Of a stretch of 64,000 bases of DNA, positions 22,575 to 34,503 are shown piece after piece (positions within the stretch are counted from its first letter, which is position 1; the number at the start of each line of letters is the position of its first letter). The DNA is from Chamaecrista fasciculata (taxonomy: Eukaryota; Streptophyta; Magnoliopsida; Fabales; Fabaceae), in NCBI GenBank assembly GCA_003254925.1, contig QANZ01010003.1, positions 1 through 64,000 of the forward strand, written 5' to 3'. The notes under the pieces were generated by a model. The model ran no database searches. It saw only the letters and a list, made by a program, of their open reading frames with translations, and was not told where the DNA came from. A program made the position numbers and the translations under genes.

Positions 22575-23091
22575 GAAGAAACCTACTATTTGGTCCCTTA
22601 TTTATTGAAATATACTACTCAATCCCTCATTTATCATAATCGTCAACTATTTAGTCCCTCAGTTAGAATCTGTTAAATTTATTTGATGATGTGGACGTTA
22701 AATACTTATATGGCACCGTCAAATGCCATTTTAGCATCCTAGTCACCTAAACCAATCGAACTGGACTAACAAACAAAATTAAACCGACTTAAAATTGAGT
22801 CAGACTCAATTATTTGTATTACACATGAAGCTTCCATAAGGCATAAACTATTGAAGCATTTCCAAGTTTCAAACCTTAGGTAGTCTCAAATAGTTAAATA
22901 TGTGACATTTAAAGTGTCACATGTGCACTTAACGATCAGGTCATCAGTGTCGGTAATGGAGATATGTTATAGGGACTAAAGAGTTGACATTTATAATTTT
23001 TGAAGGACCAAATAATCTATTAATTTAAAAAATGCAAAGACCAAATAGTTAAAACTGTGAAAAAAGAGGGACCAAATAATAGGTTTTCTCC
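22575..23091. mobile_element. MITE-like terminal-inverted-repeat element
   Basis: 517 bp. The left end GAAGAAACCTACTATTTGG pairs with the right end read in reverse (GGAGAAAACCTATTATTTGG), and the inverted repeat continues imperfectly for about 100 bp with TTTAGTCCC motifs. The element is bounded by TTATTAAT at 22567-22574 and 23092-23099, an 8-bp duplication. The interior has no coding capacity. It is hAT- or Mutator-like by duplication length. Confidence 0.75.
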
Positions 23092-23234
23092 TTATTAATA
23101 TTTGTCTTGGTTGCTTATCTTTCAAGAAAATTGGTTTTGTTGCCTATCTTTCGAGAAGCCGAGAAATCGACTCAATATACTCTCTTCTTTCCCCCCTCTC
23201 TTTCTCTCGGAGCTCTCTCTCTCTCAACTCTGCA

Positions 23235-23537
23235 ATGGCGAACACTGAAGAAGTCACGAAACCAAGGAAGGAAGCGCTGAAAATTACGGTGGAAGTACTG
23301 ACTAGGAAGGTGTCTCAACTTGAGACGGAGATCCTACAGATAAAGGCGAAAATGGCGATTGACCTATTTAGCCTTATGCTTAACTTCAAGCCGGAACAGG
23401 AGCCGGTGCCGGCGGAGTCTGAGCCCGAAACAACTAATCAGCACATTATTTCTCTCTCTCAGCCTGAATGGAGAGCGGCGGCGACGATGAAGATGTTAAG
23501 CGGAATAAAGAAGCACTCAGAGTTGTCATCGACGTGA
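23235..23537 (+). CDS. Small coiled-coil protein, tandem ORF A (100 aa, unknown)
   Basis: ATG preceded by a CT-rich leader (23185-23230) typical of plant 5' untranslated regions. The product is charged and helical: KEALKITVEVLTRKVSQLET, then EILQIKAKM in heptad-like spacing, then a Pro/Glu-rich stretch. No domain was recognised. The last third reads out of frame through a second copy of the same module (ORF B), so the natural C-terminus is uncertain and splicing may intervene. GC content is clearly higher than the surroundings, which supports a real exon. Confidence 0.5.
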   Translation: MANTEEVTKPRKEALKITVEVLTRKVSQLETEILQIKAKMAIDLFSLMLNFKPEQEPVPAESEPETTNQHIISLSQPEWRAAATMKMLSGIKKHSELSST

Positions 23538-23674
23538 TGAATAGAAAGCTCTCTCAGCTTGAGAGAGACATCTTTGAAATTAAGGAGGATCTGGCGTCCG
23601 ACTTAATTGACAAGACGCGCAAGCTGTATTGGGAATGGTTTGTCATCAATTTTAGGTTAGTAAACATCTCTTGA
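23468..23674 (+). CDS. Small coiled-coil protein, tandem ORF B (68 aa, unknown)
   Basis: Starts 233 bp after ORF A in another frame and overlaps its end by 70 bp. KEALRVVIDVMNRKLSQLER and the following DIFEIKEDLASDL align closely with the ORF A module. The leader before its ATG (TTTCTCTCTCTCAG) also resembles that of ORF A, so leader and module were duplicated together. Alternatively, CTCTCTCAG at 23454-23462 acts as a splice acceptor. The function is unknown. Confidence 0.45.
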   Translation: MESGGDDEDVKRNKEALRVVIDVMNRKLSQLERDIFEIKEDLASDLIDKTRKLYWEWFVINFRLVNIS

Positions 23675-24651
23675 TATTTAGTTATTACCAGTAGAAAGCA
23701 CGTGTGTTGCACATGTTGTAATATATTCAATTTTATTTTAAATATAATATATTGTTGATTACTAAAATAATTACTTAATAAACAATGTGAATAAAGAATT
23801 ATTTGATCAGATAACTGATGTTTTAATAAATTTGCCTCTTTTAAAAAATATGTCTATAAGTTTAATTTTTTAAGTCTCAAAAAAGTAAAATAAAACTACT
23901 CACCCTTTATATTTTATCTTCAAGTTTGATAATGATGCATGCTCTTAAATAGTTTCCTTATTTTATTTATTACCATTGAATATATTATGATTTTCATAAT
24001 TCATAAAGTCACTTGGATAAATCTCACGCTAAAAAAATTAAATTAATTTTATAAAAATATATAACCTTATTGTAAATTCTTCTACTTGGAGAAACAAGAT
24101 TATGCCACTTCTCTTTTTAGTAGTGGGTTGGGCATTATCACAATATTGATGACAACTCTTCCTTAAATTAATTCGCAATTGTTCATTCAATTTTGTATAC
24201 AATTCTCAAAAAACATTTAAGAGGAAAAGACAAGCCAGATTGAGAGTTAAAGAAAATGGTGCAGAAAAAGACTTTGTTTTAACTTTATAGGATAATTGGA
24301 ATGTAGGAGTTTTTGTTGTATTATGAATAATATGTATACCTAAATTCTTGATTTGTATTTATGCTAATATTTGACATATTAAAATAAAACTTGGTAAATA
24401 ATATAATTTTCAGTGTTAAATCATATGTGTTTCTCGTTCATGAAACCTCAAATTAGTTGTGGTTTTGTTTTTTTTTTTTTTTTCTAGGCTCCCCACAATT
24501 GAGAGTATTTCATATATATGTATTTTATTAGAGAACTTAGTAGCAAGCACCAAGTTTTTTTTTTTATCCACGTATTGTCTCCATTAGTGATTATATCTTA
24601 TGAAGAAAATTTTGTAACTTTATTCTACTACTGTATCACGAGGTAATAATG
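23675..24651. other. Intergenic DNA, no gene seen
   Basis: AT-rich DNA downstream of the coiled-coil ORFs, with poly-T runs near 24470 and 24555. Confidence 0.4.
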
Positions 24652-24659
24652 CTTCTATT

Positions 24660-25286
24660 CATAGTTGTTAAATCGGGATTCGAATCATGAATCGTTGAAC
24701 TAATTTTTAAATCGTAAATCGAATCGAATCGTAGGATTTAAGAATATACTTAATAATAGTCTAAGGTATGTTATATCAATGACAAAAAACTACATAAGTC
24801 TCACATCAAGTCATAAATGACAAATCATAATAAAAATGAACTCAAAAGTCATAGTTCATAACTCATGATTAGCAAAACAAAGCTAAAATTAATTATCTCC
24901 TAATCCTATTCATCTAAATTAAGATCACTACTATCACTAGCATCATCATTGTCTTCATCTAACATGACTATTCCATCATCTTCTTTCTCTTCATTACCCC
25001 CTTCATCATCTCCAATATAGATAATTGTAAATTTGTAGATGATTTGTCTAGCTTCATCATAGGGATTTGTTTTAGCTTAATTGTAGATAATTGTCTGATT
25101 TCCCAATCATTTTTTTTCTTCAAATCCCTGGTTTTTCATTGATCGTCTGAATCGTTTGATTCACGATTGCGGCACAAATCGTACAATTCCAACTAGAATC
25201 GTACCGAGGACACGAAATGATTCGGCCAAGGATACGTATCATTTTGATGGCGAATTGAATCGAATCGTAGGATTTTAACAACTATG
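24660..25286 (-). mobile_element. Non-autonomous hAT element with transposase tail remnant
   Basis: 627 bp bounded by a perfect 8-bp duplication CTTCTATT (24652-24659 and 25287-25294). The terminal inverted repeats are CATAGTTGTTAAATC on the left and GATTTTAACAACTATG on the right. Subterminal AATCG/CGATT motifs are frequent. On the - strand, 25020 down to 24906 reads as an acidic tail ending DASDSSDLNLDE and stop, like the C-terminus of hAT transposases. The catalytic and dimerisation parts are gone. The 8-bp duplication and inverted repeat are diagnostic of hAT. Confidence 0.85.
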
Positions 25287-25294
25287 CTTCTATT

Positions 25295-26787
25295 TATGAG
25301 TTTCATGTTATATTGTTCGTTGATTGAGTAGACAAAATTGTCATTTAAGTTCAATAATTGGTGTAGTTGGAAATACAAAAAGTTCGATATTGAAAAAATA
25401 TTAGTAAAGAGTATATAATGTGGACGAATTGTGGATAGATGGATTCTCAACATTCTAGCTAGTCGAGCAATACAAATCATTACATCATTATACAAATTTG
25501 GATAAAGACCATCAAATTATTATATGCAATTGGAATCCAATGATCTCAACAGTTTATAAAGATTCATAGTCTGATCAACAAAAAAAAAAAAAGATAGATA
25601 GAGTGCCCAATGAGAAAGATCCATGGTCTGACCAACAAAATTTTTTTTTCCTCAAAATTTTGTTTTCTTTTTATTTTAAGTATATTTTTTTAACTTAAAT
25701 ATATTGATGAAATAATTAATTATGGATTAATTTAATGATATTTTTATTAATAAAGACATTTAATTTGAATTATTTGTTAAAAAAAATATTGGTTTAATTG
25801 AGATTAAAAATATATTTTATGTATTTTTTAATATACAATTGATAAAAATAATAATATATATGTATTTTAACAATTAAAAAATATTTAATAATAAAAAATA
25901 TAAATTTATATAGTATAAATTTTAAAAAATAATTTTTGAGTATACCCCCATCAGAGCTGAACCAAGTCTTAAACACCCCTACCAAATTTTGGGGAGTGGA
26001 TCCGTTGAATTACGAGACAGCTAAAGTACGTAAATTATCAAATCCCAAATCAGCTACTTTAGTAATTCATACTTTAGCTGATCTGTTCCCCAAATTTTGA
26101 CATTTTGGATAACTGACATCCTCCTCCTCCAAGGCCTCAATTTAAGCCATCAAACATTCAAACTACTTTCAATAGGTAAACATGAAGTTGTTCATAAAAG
26201 CTTCACTGCCATGTGAATAATATTTAATCTGATCATAAAATGAGTAAAAAGATCACTTTTGGCTCCTCGTGGATCAAATGAACAGTTGAATGGAGCTTTT
26301 TGTCCATCTGTTGGTGTTTTCTCAAACCCCCAAGTTGATCTAGCGTAGTATATGAGCTTTCAGAAAACTGGTATCTTTATGCAAATGCCTCAGAAAAACT
26401 GACTTGCCTCTGATAATCATGCTGGAAACATTGATTTTGTATTCTTCCAAGTTTCTTTTGGAGTTTTCTCGGTAGTTAAATTTATTATAGTTCTTATTTT
26501 AAATTCATTATTAATTATAATTTTTTTCTTTCTTGTATGTTTTATTATAATGATAATGATAATATTGATATTTTGTAAATTAACTCGAAAGCAGGTTATA
26601 GAAAACTACAGAAAAAATCTGAATTACAGAGCAAACGCAAAGGTCATGCTGATCCTGAGATTACTTATATGACTACTCTACACAAAGACATATAAATTAT
26701 TCAAGTTAGAAGTTAGAACATCAGCTTCTTGCCAAGAGAAGAAATGATAAATTATTCTTTTTTTTTTTTCTAAGGAAGGAAATCGGT
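25295..26787. other. Intergenic DNA and probable OTP84 3' region
   Basis: Very AT-rich from 25680 to 25930. At 25990-26090 there is a short inverted arrangement of AGCTAAAGTA-like segments. No gene was recognised. The 3' end of the PPR transcript should lie in the last few hundred bases. Confidence 0.4.
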
Positions 26788-29505
26788 TTACCAATAATCC
26801 CCACAAGAACAATTCCCGTCTTTGAAATGATGGAACCTTCTAACATCTCTCAAAATAATCTCCCTATCCGTGATCTTTGATATGAATTTTGTAGCAACAT
26901 GACAATCATTGCAGACCCTAAGGTTCTTGGCCACTCTAATGGTAGTTCCAGGAGGTGTATTCAGAAGGCCAAAAGCTATTGCCAGTTTCTCACTATGACC
27001 ACAAAGCAGAGTTTCTTTCTCTTCATCATCAACATTATGTAGTACACAAGAGGTATCAGGAACATAACCTTCCTTTTTCATTCTCTGTGACAAAATCTCA
27101 AGAAATTCATGAAGCTCTTTACTTTGAGAATGTGACATATCTCCTGCCAAAAACTTATGTACCTCATCACCATACTCAATCCAACTACAACCAGGTTCTT
27201 TCCTTACTCCTTTTTCCTTCATTCTCTTTCGAACCTCCATCGCCTTGTCCCACAATCCAACTGAAGAGTATATATTTGACATCAAAACGTAGTGGCTGGC
27301 CACATTTGGTTCCAAGATGAATAGGTGCTTTGCTGCAATTTCTCCAATTTCTACATTCTGGTGAATCCTACAAGCACCAAGCAAGCTACTCCATGCATCT
27401 ATTTTATCCATATTGGATGGCATGGTATTGATAAGCCTATGTGCCTGTTCAACCCGACCAGACCGACCGAGCAAGTCTACAAGACAAGCATAATGATCAG
27501 CATTGGGTTCAATCCCATGGTCATCTTTCATTCTATTGAATAAAGCAAGGCCTTCATCCACCATTTTGGAGTGACTACAAGCAGCAAATATGGCAATATA
27601 GGTCACTCCATTAGGCTTCACTTCCCTATTATCAGATGCTTCAGCTTCCATTCTTCTAAAAAGCTCCAAAGCTTCTTCACCTTTCCCATGCATCCCATAT
27701 GCCATGATGAGAACATTCCAGGTGATAACGTTTTTTACTGGCATTTGATCAAACACTCTTCTAGATAAGTTCAAGCAGCCACATTTCGCATACATGTCGA
27801 CTAGTGCACTTCCTACAGCAACATCGGTTGCCAGCATGTGTTTAACTGCATAAGCATGAATCTCTTTTCCTTTACCTAACGCAGTCAAGGCCGCGCAACC
27901 AGGGAGCACTGTCATGAGTGTCACTGAATTTGGCTTTAGGGTAATTCTTTCATCATCCTCAATAGTGCTGAGATTTTCCTCATCTATTCCTCTTTGCATG
28001 TCATGTAGAAGTTTAAGTGCATCATCATGGTTTCTGCAAACAACATAACCAGTGATCATTGTGTTCCAAGAGACAATATCTCTAGCATGCAAGTTGTCAA
28101 ATATGAATTTTGAAATTTCTATCTTTCCCATTCGGGAATACATGTCCATAAGTGCATTTTGCACATATCTATCCTTCTGTAGGCCTCTTTTTATTATATA
28201 CCCATGGATGCCTTCTTTGTCAAGAAATTCTTCGAAACGTACACAAGCAGGTAGAATGCTTGATAATGTCGTTGAGTTTGGAGAACAATCAGAACCAGCC
28301 ATCATTTTGAAGAAGAGATTTAAGGCTTCTTCATCAAACTCGTTCTGTGCATAACCAGTAATCATAGCATTCCAAACAGCAACTGTTCTTCTCAAGATTC
28401 CATCGAAAACCCTTCGACCCATTTCAACTTTCTTGCAATTGCAATACATGTCAACTAAAGCACTACCAACAAAGGAATTCTGAATTAAATCAGTGTTTCT
28501 CAAAGCATATGCATGTATTTCCTCTCCAGTATTTAACAATTCTAATTGAGAGCAAGCAGGCAGAACACTGGCCAATGTAACCCCATCAGGTTTAACTCCA
28601 TCAAGAAGCATAAGGTGAAGAAATAACAAGGCCTCTGTAAAATGATCATTTTGCGAAAACGAGCTAATAATAGTATTCCAAGATACCAAATCTCTGTCAT
28701 CAAAGAGCTCAAACAAAGCTCTTGAATCATTAACTCTTCTTAATTTAGCGTACATTGCCATCAAGGCATTGTTTGTGAAAGATCTCCAATCACCTTTTCT
28801 CAAAGCATACGCATGAACTTGCTTTCCAAGCCGCAAGCCATCATGCTTCGGCAAATTCGAACAAGCGAGAGCAGCACTCACCAAAGTGAACGAGTTAGGC
28901 TCCAAATTATTCAAAATCATTAACCGAAACGCCTCTAAAGCAAGCTCCCACTCTTCAAATCTACAAAACGCAGAAATCATGGAATTCCAAGAAACTTCAT
29001 CTCTGTCAGTAATTTTATCAAACACCTTGTGTGCACCTTGAATGTCCCCACATTTCCCATACATATTGACAAGGGAATTATCCACAGTCACAGAAGATAA
29101 AGCATACCCAAACTTTACAACATGGGAATGAATCTGTTTCCCCAAATCCAAATCCTGAATTCCCGCAACGGATTTGAGAACAGCAGGGAAAGCGAAATTG
29201 TCGGGTTGGACGGAGGAACAAGTCATCATTTTGATGTATGCGAAAATGGCATCGTCGAAGAGATTGGAGCGAGCTAGTGAGCGAAGCTCTTCGATCCATG
29301 AGGAAGGAGAACGATGAGATTCTAAAATGGGTTCTGCGGAGGAAGTTTTAGTGTTGGCGGCAATGAAGATGGAAGGAGAAGTTACGGCGGCGGCGGTGGT
29401 GGTGGCGCCGGCGCCGACGCCGACGGCGGAGAGAGGTGGAGGAAGTTGTTGGTGAGAGGATAAGGCATATGAAGGGAGGAAGTAGGAGAAGGACAAGGAG
29501 TACAT
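26788..29505 (-). CDS. OTP84: DYW-type PPR protein, OTP84-like chloroplast RNA editing factor
   Basis: Intronless 905-aa protein. After a Ser/Pro/Ala-rich N-terminus (about 1-65, likely plastid transit peptide) come PLS-class pentatricopeptide repeats. Examples are DNAFPAVLKSVAG, SLVNMYGKCGD and VSWNTMITGYV, running to about residue 780. E/E+ motifs follow (GCSWIEYGDEVHKFLAGD), and the last ~95 residues form a DYW domain. The DYW deaminase signature is intact: HSEKLA, then CNDCH, ending CSCGDYW. Length and sequence match Arabidopsis At3g57430 (OTP84) along the whole protein, including SASHYVL-type regions and LPACS spacing. OTP84 directs C-to-U editing of sites in plastid ndhB, ndhF and psbZ; editing targets in this species are inferred. 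Editing PPR genes usually lack introns, as here. Confidence 0.93.
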   Translation of the reverse strand: MYSLSFSYFLPSYALSSHQQLPPPLSAVGVGAGATTTAAAVTSPSIFIAANTKTSSAEPILESHRSPSSWIEELRSLARSNLFDDAIFAYIKMMTCSSVQPDNFAFPAVLKSVAGIQDLDLGKQIHSHVVKFGYALSSVTVDNSLVNMYGKCGDIQGAHKVFDKITDRDEVSWNSMISAFCRFEEWELALEAFRLMILNNLEPNSFTLVSAALACSNLPKHDGLRLGKQVHAYALRKGDWRSFTNNALMAMYAKLRRVNDSRALFELFDDRDLVSWNTIISSFSQNDHFTEALLFLHLMLLDGVKPDGVTLASVLPACSQLELLNTGEEIHAYALRNTDLIQNSFVGSALVDMYCNCKKVEMGRRVFDGILRRTVAVWNAMITGYAQNEFDEEALNLFFKMMAGSDCSPNSTTLSSILPACVRFEEFLDKEGIHGYIIKRGLQKDRYVQNALMDMYSRMGKIEISKFIFDNLHARDIVSWNTMITGYVVCRNHDDALKLLHDMQRGIDEENLSTIEDDERITLKPNSVTLMTVLPGCAALTALGKGKEIHAYAVKHMLATDVAVGSALVDMYAKCGCLNLSRRVFDQMPVKNVITWNVLIMAYGMHGKGEEALELFRRMEAEASDNREVKPNGVTYIAIFAACSHSKMVDEGLALFNRMKDDHGIEPNADHYACLVDLLGRSGRVEQAHRLINTMPSNMDKIDAWSSLLGACRIHQNVEIGEIAAKHLFILEPNVASHYVLMSNIYSSVGLWDKAMEVRKRMKEKGVRKEPGCSWIEYGDEVHKFLAGDMSHSQSKELHEFLEILSQRMKKEGYVPDTSCVLHNVDDEEKETLLCGHSEKLAIAFGLLNTPPGTTIRVAKNLRVCNDCHVATKFISKITDREIILRDVRRFHHFKDGNCSCGDYW

Positions 29506-30841
29506 GCGGTTATGTTAGTTATTTTGCAGTTGGAAGGAAGAATCGTAAGCTTGATTGCCAAATGCTATGTATTGTATGTTGGGAGTGTGAATGCTCATCA
29601 TTCATCAACCACCCCTCCTTTTTCCTCTATCTCAACTGCTTGCTGCTGAGATATTTTTTGTTCATTCATTAAGATATTTTTTCTAAGACAATGTTGGACA
29701 AATGTATTTCTTTTTAAACACAAAACTATCTTTTTGATATTTAATTTTTACACAAATTTTGGTCACCTGAAATTTGTCATTAATTTTTTTTTCAGTTAAT
29801 GTTATATAGGTATCCCCTTTTATCTGTGTAACTGTCTAAGCAAAGATTAATTTTATTCAAACTATATAGACGAAACGGTCAAGCCCTCTCGACAATTTCA
29901 ATTCTAGGGATCGAATATGGATTCTCTCCCCTATGGTCTAACTCGTCAACCACTTCATCAAACACTTGTTAGTAAATTTGTCATTAATTTGTTAAATAGA
30001 ATTAAGACAATTAATAAATAATAAAATTGATCAAAATTGAAACTTTAAAATCAAAATTGATAGTAAATAAATCTTTTATAATACAATTAAAAATAGATAT
30101 AAAATGTAGGGATCAAAAAGGTACTTTTGTCATTTTTTTTATCTTTCCTTTTTTTCACATACAACAGTGCAATAGATAATAATATTATATCTATGGAAGA
30201 AATTTCCTACAAATTAAAATATTCCATGGTTTTAATATAGAAATGGGTTGTTGTCTTCTTTTTTATTTATTTTCAAAACATTTGTGTCGAGTAATAATTT
30301 TATACATTTCTTATACAAGTCATTTGCAGAAATCAAGTAGAGAAAAAAACTTAGATAAAACTTCTTATGTGATTACCATAAGATTCTTTCAATCATGAAT
30401 TCAAAAAAAAAAAAAATATCAATTATAAACCTTATTTATATTTTCAGTTTTCTAGTTTTCTTCATCATACTCCTTTTTCTATTACAATTTATCACAGAAA
30501 AACATTTTTGACATGTCTTCAATTGATAAATCTTTGAACAAAGTTATATAACCGCATCAGAACTAATTTCAAGTTAAGGTAGTTTGGATGGGTGGAGATT
30601 TACATTAAATGTAGCGAGCTCAATATTTTTTTTTCTTTTCCTTCCCTTTTTGCACCAAAGTAAAAAATAATAATTTCATTCTTCTCTACCATCACATTCC
30701 AAGTTTTGGGGCTAAACTGTAACACTAACTTAGGAATCTAAAGGAACATTCCCACCAGTGATTGAATGTCCAGAATCTACATCATTTGCTGAGAAAATTT
30801 GCTACATTGAACATTATTTTAGAAAAAGATTATTTGGTCCT
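29506..30841. other. Intergenic DNA between OTP84 promoter and HDHD3 3' end
   Basis: The first ~150 bp should contain the OTP84 promoter and leader. The rest is AT-rich with no recognised features; the 3' untranslated region of the HAD gene probably lies at about 30700-30841. Confidence 0.4.
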
Positions 30842-32378
30842 CTAAGCATCTGACTTTTCTGAAGAAAGCCATTCTTGTGCTGCCAATAAATCAGGAAGCA
30901 CAATTGCACCTGATTTCCTCCAATTCTCAGCATCTGGGGTCTTAAATCTATCCAGTAGAATTGCATGCATACCTATGCTCTTAGCTGGCTCATAGTCTTT
31001 GCGCATGCTATCCCCAATATGGAGAACTTCTTCAGGAGCAATATTTCCAGCCCTCTCAAGCGCAATCTCGTAAATTTTCGGATTCGGTTTCTCCACACCT
31101 TCAAGACCAGAAAACACACCAAAGTCCCATTCACTTCCCTGCATTTATCAAAAGTTACAGACATATAATAAGGCTACAGAATTTCTTGCCTGAGGGAAAA
31201 TATGTAAAGGCATTTCCAACGCAGTAATTCAAATACAGTAGTAATTATCATGAAAGCTGAATAAATTTACCACATTTCAACACACTAGGTAGTGACTCGT
31301 GGATTATTGGATATATGGCAAATTTTTAGAATCAACAGAGGCAGTGTGTTTCAAAACAGAAGTGCATCATTTCACATCTTTATAAGTATGGGAAGGATTT
31401 CATGCCCAATTTTCAGGTTCAATACTCTGCCACTTGATTATCATGTTCTCGTAGTAATGCATTGCTCTCCTTGATTTCCATTTTTTTTGTTCTGTTTCAG
31501 AAGACTTGTCGCTACTTGCTACCAGATGAAATTTTCCAAAAATATAGATGTTTGACACCAAACATAAAATTGATAGGTTTACCTCATTTATCCCCAAGGC
31601 CGGAAGAATCACATCTTTATATCGATACTCCGCATTGCTTACTATGCCAACTTTTAGACCCTTTTGGCGGACCCATCTTAGAAATGGTTGGGAGTCTGAA
31701 AAAACTGTATAAGGAGCAGATGAACCGAAGGATGCATATATGCGTCTGAAAATTTTCTCAAAGGTCTCCTCGTCGTAATCATATCCAGCCTGCCAGAAAA
31801 ACAAGAGTAATCCTTCATTTTAATTAAAAAAAAAAAAAAAGAATACTCCGTCATGACAGTCAATTCAAGGAATTTATAAAGTTGGGACAGCAAGTACCAT
31901 AACCCTAACTCAGCTTTCTTTTGATAGCTTATAAAAATTTGAACACATCAAATTAGGTGGGGGCAGAATTTTGTTTTTCTTTTTCCAGTGTTTTAGTTGG
32001 AAAAGTCAGATTAATACCTAACTAATATGCTAGCTTCCTCATGCGCCATGTTCATAGCAACAACTTAGCTATCACAGTAAGTGATACCCACTACTGCAAT
32101 GACTCTGTCAGATATCTTACCCGGATAAAAGAATCTCGCACACAGGTTTTCCACCAAACTATGTTTGGCATTTTGGCCGCAAATCCAAAACATGGATAAT
32201 TCTTTGCCATGTCTTTATATGCGAGTTTAAAGCCTTCATGCATACGTTTGTAGTCTGGGCAAGGTAAGCCAGCAGCTTTGGCTGCCATGCAATAATAATC
32301 ACCAAGCTCACCTTTGTAGGCCATTAGTGTACCCGTAACATCCACAGTAATACACCGTAGATTAGACAAGATTGACAT
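30842..32378 (-). CDS. HAD-like hydrolase, HDHD3 family
   Basis: Three exons on the - strand: 32378-32121, 31789-31583 and 31138-30842 (762 nt, 253 aa), all GT-AG and phase 0. The protein matches Arabidopsis At2g41250 end to end. HAD motif I is TVDVTGTL near the start, motif II is IVSNAE, motif III is the KPNPKI lysine, and motif IV is HIGDSMRKDY. The cap region contains PCFGFAAKMPNIVWWKTCVR. The start was chosen at MSILSNLRC as in the family; an in-frame ATG at 32465 would add 29 residues. The substrate is unknown; family members are small-molecule phosphatase-like enzymes. No signal peptide is evident with the chosen start. Confidence 0.92.
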
Positions 32379-34240
32379 GGTAGCACAAATTATGAAGTAT
32401 GCCTTTGATTGACTGGGATTGGCTAGAGAAACTTTCGGAATACCAATTCCAGTATATACTTTCAAGACACCAACTGATGAAGTAAAGTACAGAACTCCTT
32501 CACCCTTTTAATAAGTGCTGCATATAAAATTTCAAAATTAGTTGATTAGTGTTGAAAAGATATCAATTAGACAATTACAACAGAGCTTACATATGATTGC
32601 TTCATATAAGGATTTTAAATGATATTACTGCACAAAACATAGAGAAAGAACTTTTTAAATAACTTGAGGCCAAACCTGCACCGTCAATCTCATTGGATGG
32701 AAACCTTAATAATGATAGAACTGTAGAAGTGATTCAGGGTATACAATAATTTGAAACCATACATTTTTCCCTATTTAGCTTGGGGCATAGGTTTGAATTT
32801 ATAGCCTCTCAAGTGTTCAGCACATGGTCTTTTAAGGGAGTTTCGCTCTCTAATCTCAAAGAGATTGAGTTTGACAGCTTTGTTGCATTTTGAGCCTCTA
32901 AGGCAGTCTGTTTTCTCATAGTTTTCTGACCCTTATGGATAAAAACTTAAGTTCCTCTACGATATATTCTCTCACTGAATCTTCCTACTTTTTCCCAATT
33001 TTCACGGAAAATGTACCAGCGTGTCCTATTATGAGTCTGCATCAGAAGGTACAGCATTTGAAGCATATTCAGATGACAATTAGTACCTTTAACTGCATTA
33101 ACATAAGAAATGCTAAATGTCCCCCTCTATATCCATTACTACAGCTTTCACTGCTCTTTCATTTTTCCTGCTCAGTGCTCACCTTTTAAATAGCAATAGA
33201 CTACTCATAAGACGAAGATAAATTTCAATGTGATACAAAATACATGCACATGCATCACGCGAGAAGAGCTCTTAGAATCCTTAAAACATGCAGAAGTCAT
33301 CTCAGTGCACCAAGTCTTATCAATTCCTAGATGAGAAAGTGCTTCTGTTGACATGTGTTTTGACCAGAAATGAAAAAATCTAAGTTACAACACCCATGTT
33401 CAACTACCCGTAATAAGGCAGACAATGAATATAATAGATTTAAGTAGAGTGATTGCTAACTAGTGACACTTTCAATAAATATGAAAATACGCAAAAATCA
33501 ACCCCCCTACCCTTTAGCGTTCAGGATGGATTATATAATCCATCTCAGGGACGTCCCCACTTGAATCTACTAACTCAAATTTGAAAATAACTAACTTTTG
33601 CAGCTGCCGGTTAGCAGTATAAAGAAAATTCACATTTATACTTTATGACATCAAACAAACAAGTTCATAAAATCCCCTCACCCCACCTCAAGAAAAGGAT
33701 TTAAGTTTTAGGTAAACAATGCAGGGAAGGTAATTTCTCATCAGCTTCAATCATATGCCAACCTTGAAAGACCCAGAGAAATGCCTGCTAAAGCAGCTTT
33801 TGAAATTTACAATGCTAAAGACCCAAAAAAAAAAAACAAAAAACAAAAAAATCCGATCCAAGAAATTAAAAACTCAGCACTGCCTAAGGGGAAAAAACGA
33901 AGAGAAGACCGATTCGGACAGAACCTTGCGATAAAGAAACACACACTACCATTCTCAGTCTCCACAGAACATTTCATCAAAAACTTGAAAAAAATAAAAT
34001 CTAATATTCATCATCAAAAATCAAAATGGATGATGCTGTTCATACCAATAGCTTAGACAATGAAGAACGAACCGAAGCAGATTTCGCCGGATCCCAATTG
34101 CTCCGGAAATAGCTTCAACTACTTAACACAACCATGGAGGCTAAAACGACAAGTCCATTTATATACACAGAAGAGAGAGAAAGAGAAAGAAAATTTGCTT
34201 CTCTCCAAACTCCAAAGGACTAGAGTGAAAAGAAAAAGCA
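32379..34240 (-). other. Probable 5' leader with intron of the HAD hydrolase gene
   Basis: No other gene is readable here. On the - strand a TATA-like box lies at 34157-34165, followed by GC-richer sequence to a good donor (ATTG, then GTATG) at 34046. This would place a ~90-bp non-coding first exon at about 34046-34130 and a ~1.6-kb leader intron ending near 32.4-32.5 kb. Acceptor choice is unclear. Confidence 0.45.
34157..34165 (-). promoter_or_regulatory. Candidate TATA box for the HAD hydrolase gene
   Basis: Reads TATATAAAT on the - strand, preceded by a CT-rich tract (TTTCTCTTTCTCTCTCTTC). Position relative to the inferred leader exon fits a start of transcription near 34130. Confidence 0.45.
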
Positions 34241-34503
34241 GTGGGAATAAGCATAAATCAGCGTCCTCTTACATTATTTACCATCCTTCTTCGTTTTTGC
34301 TTTCCTTTGATGCGTTTTTTATTTAATTTCTACTAAGCCCTCATACTATGTTTAATTTGTGCTTCTGCCCCTAGATAGTAAATACCTATTTGAGAATTGA
34401 GATTAATATTCTGTAATCAAATGAATTTTGTCTTTCCGATGAAGTTTAATATATAATAATTTATTCAATCTTTTTCTTTTCAGAATTCCCATATATTCTC
34501 TAA

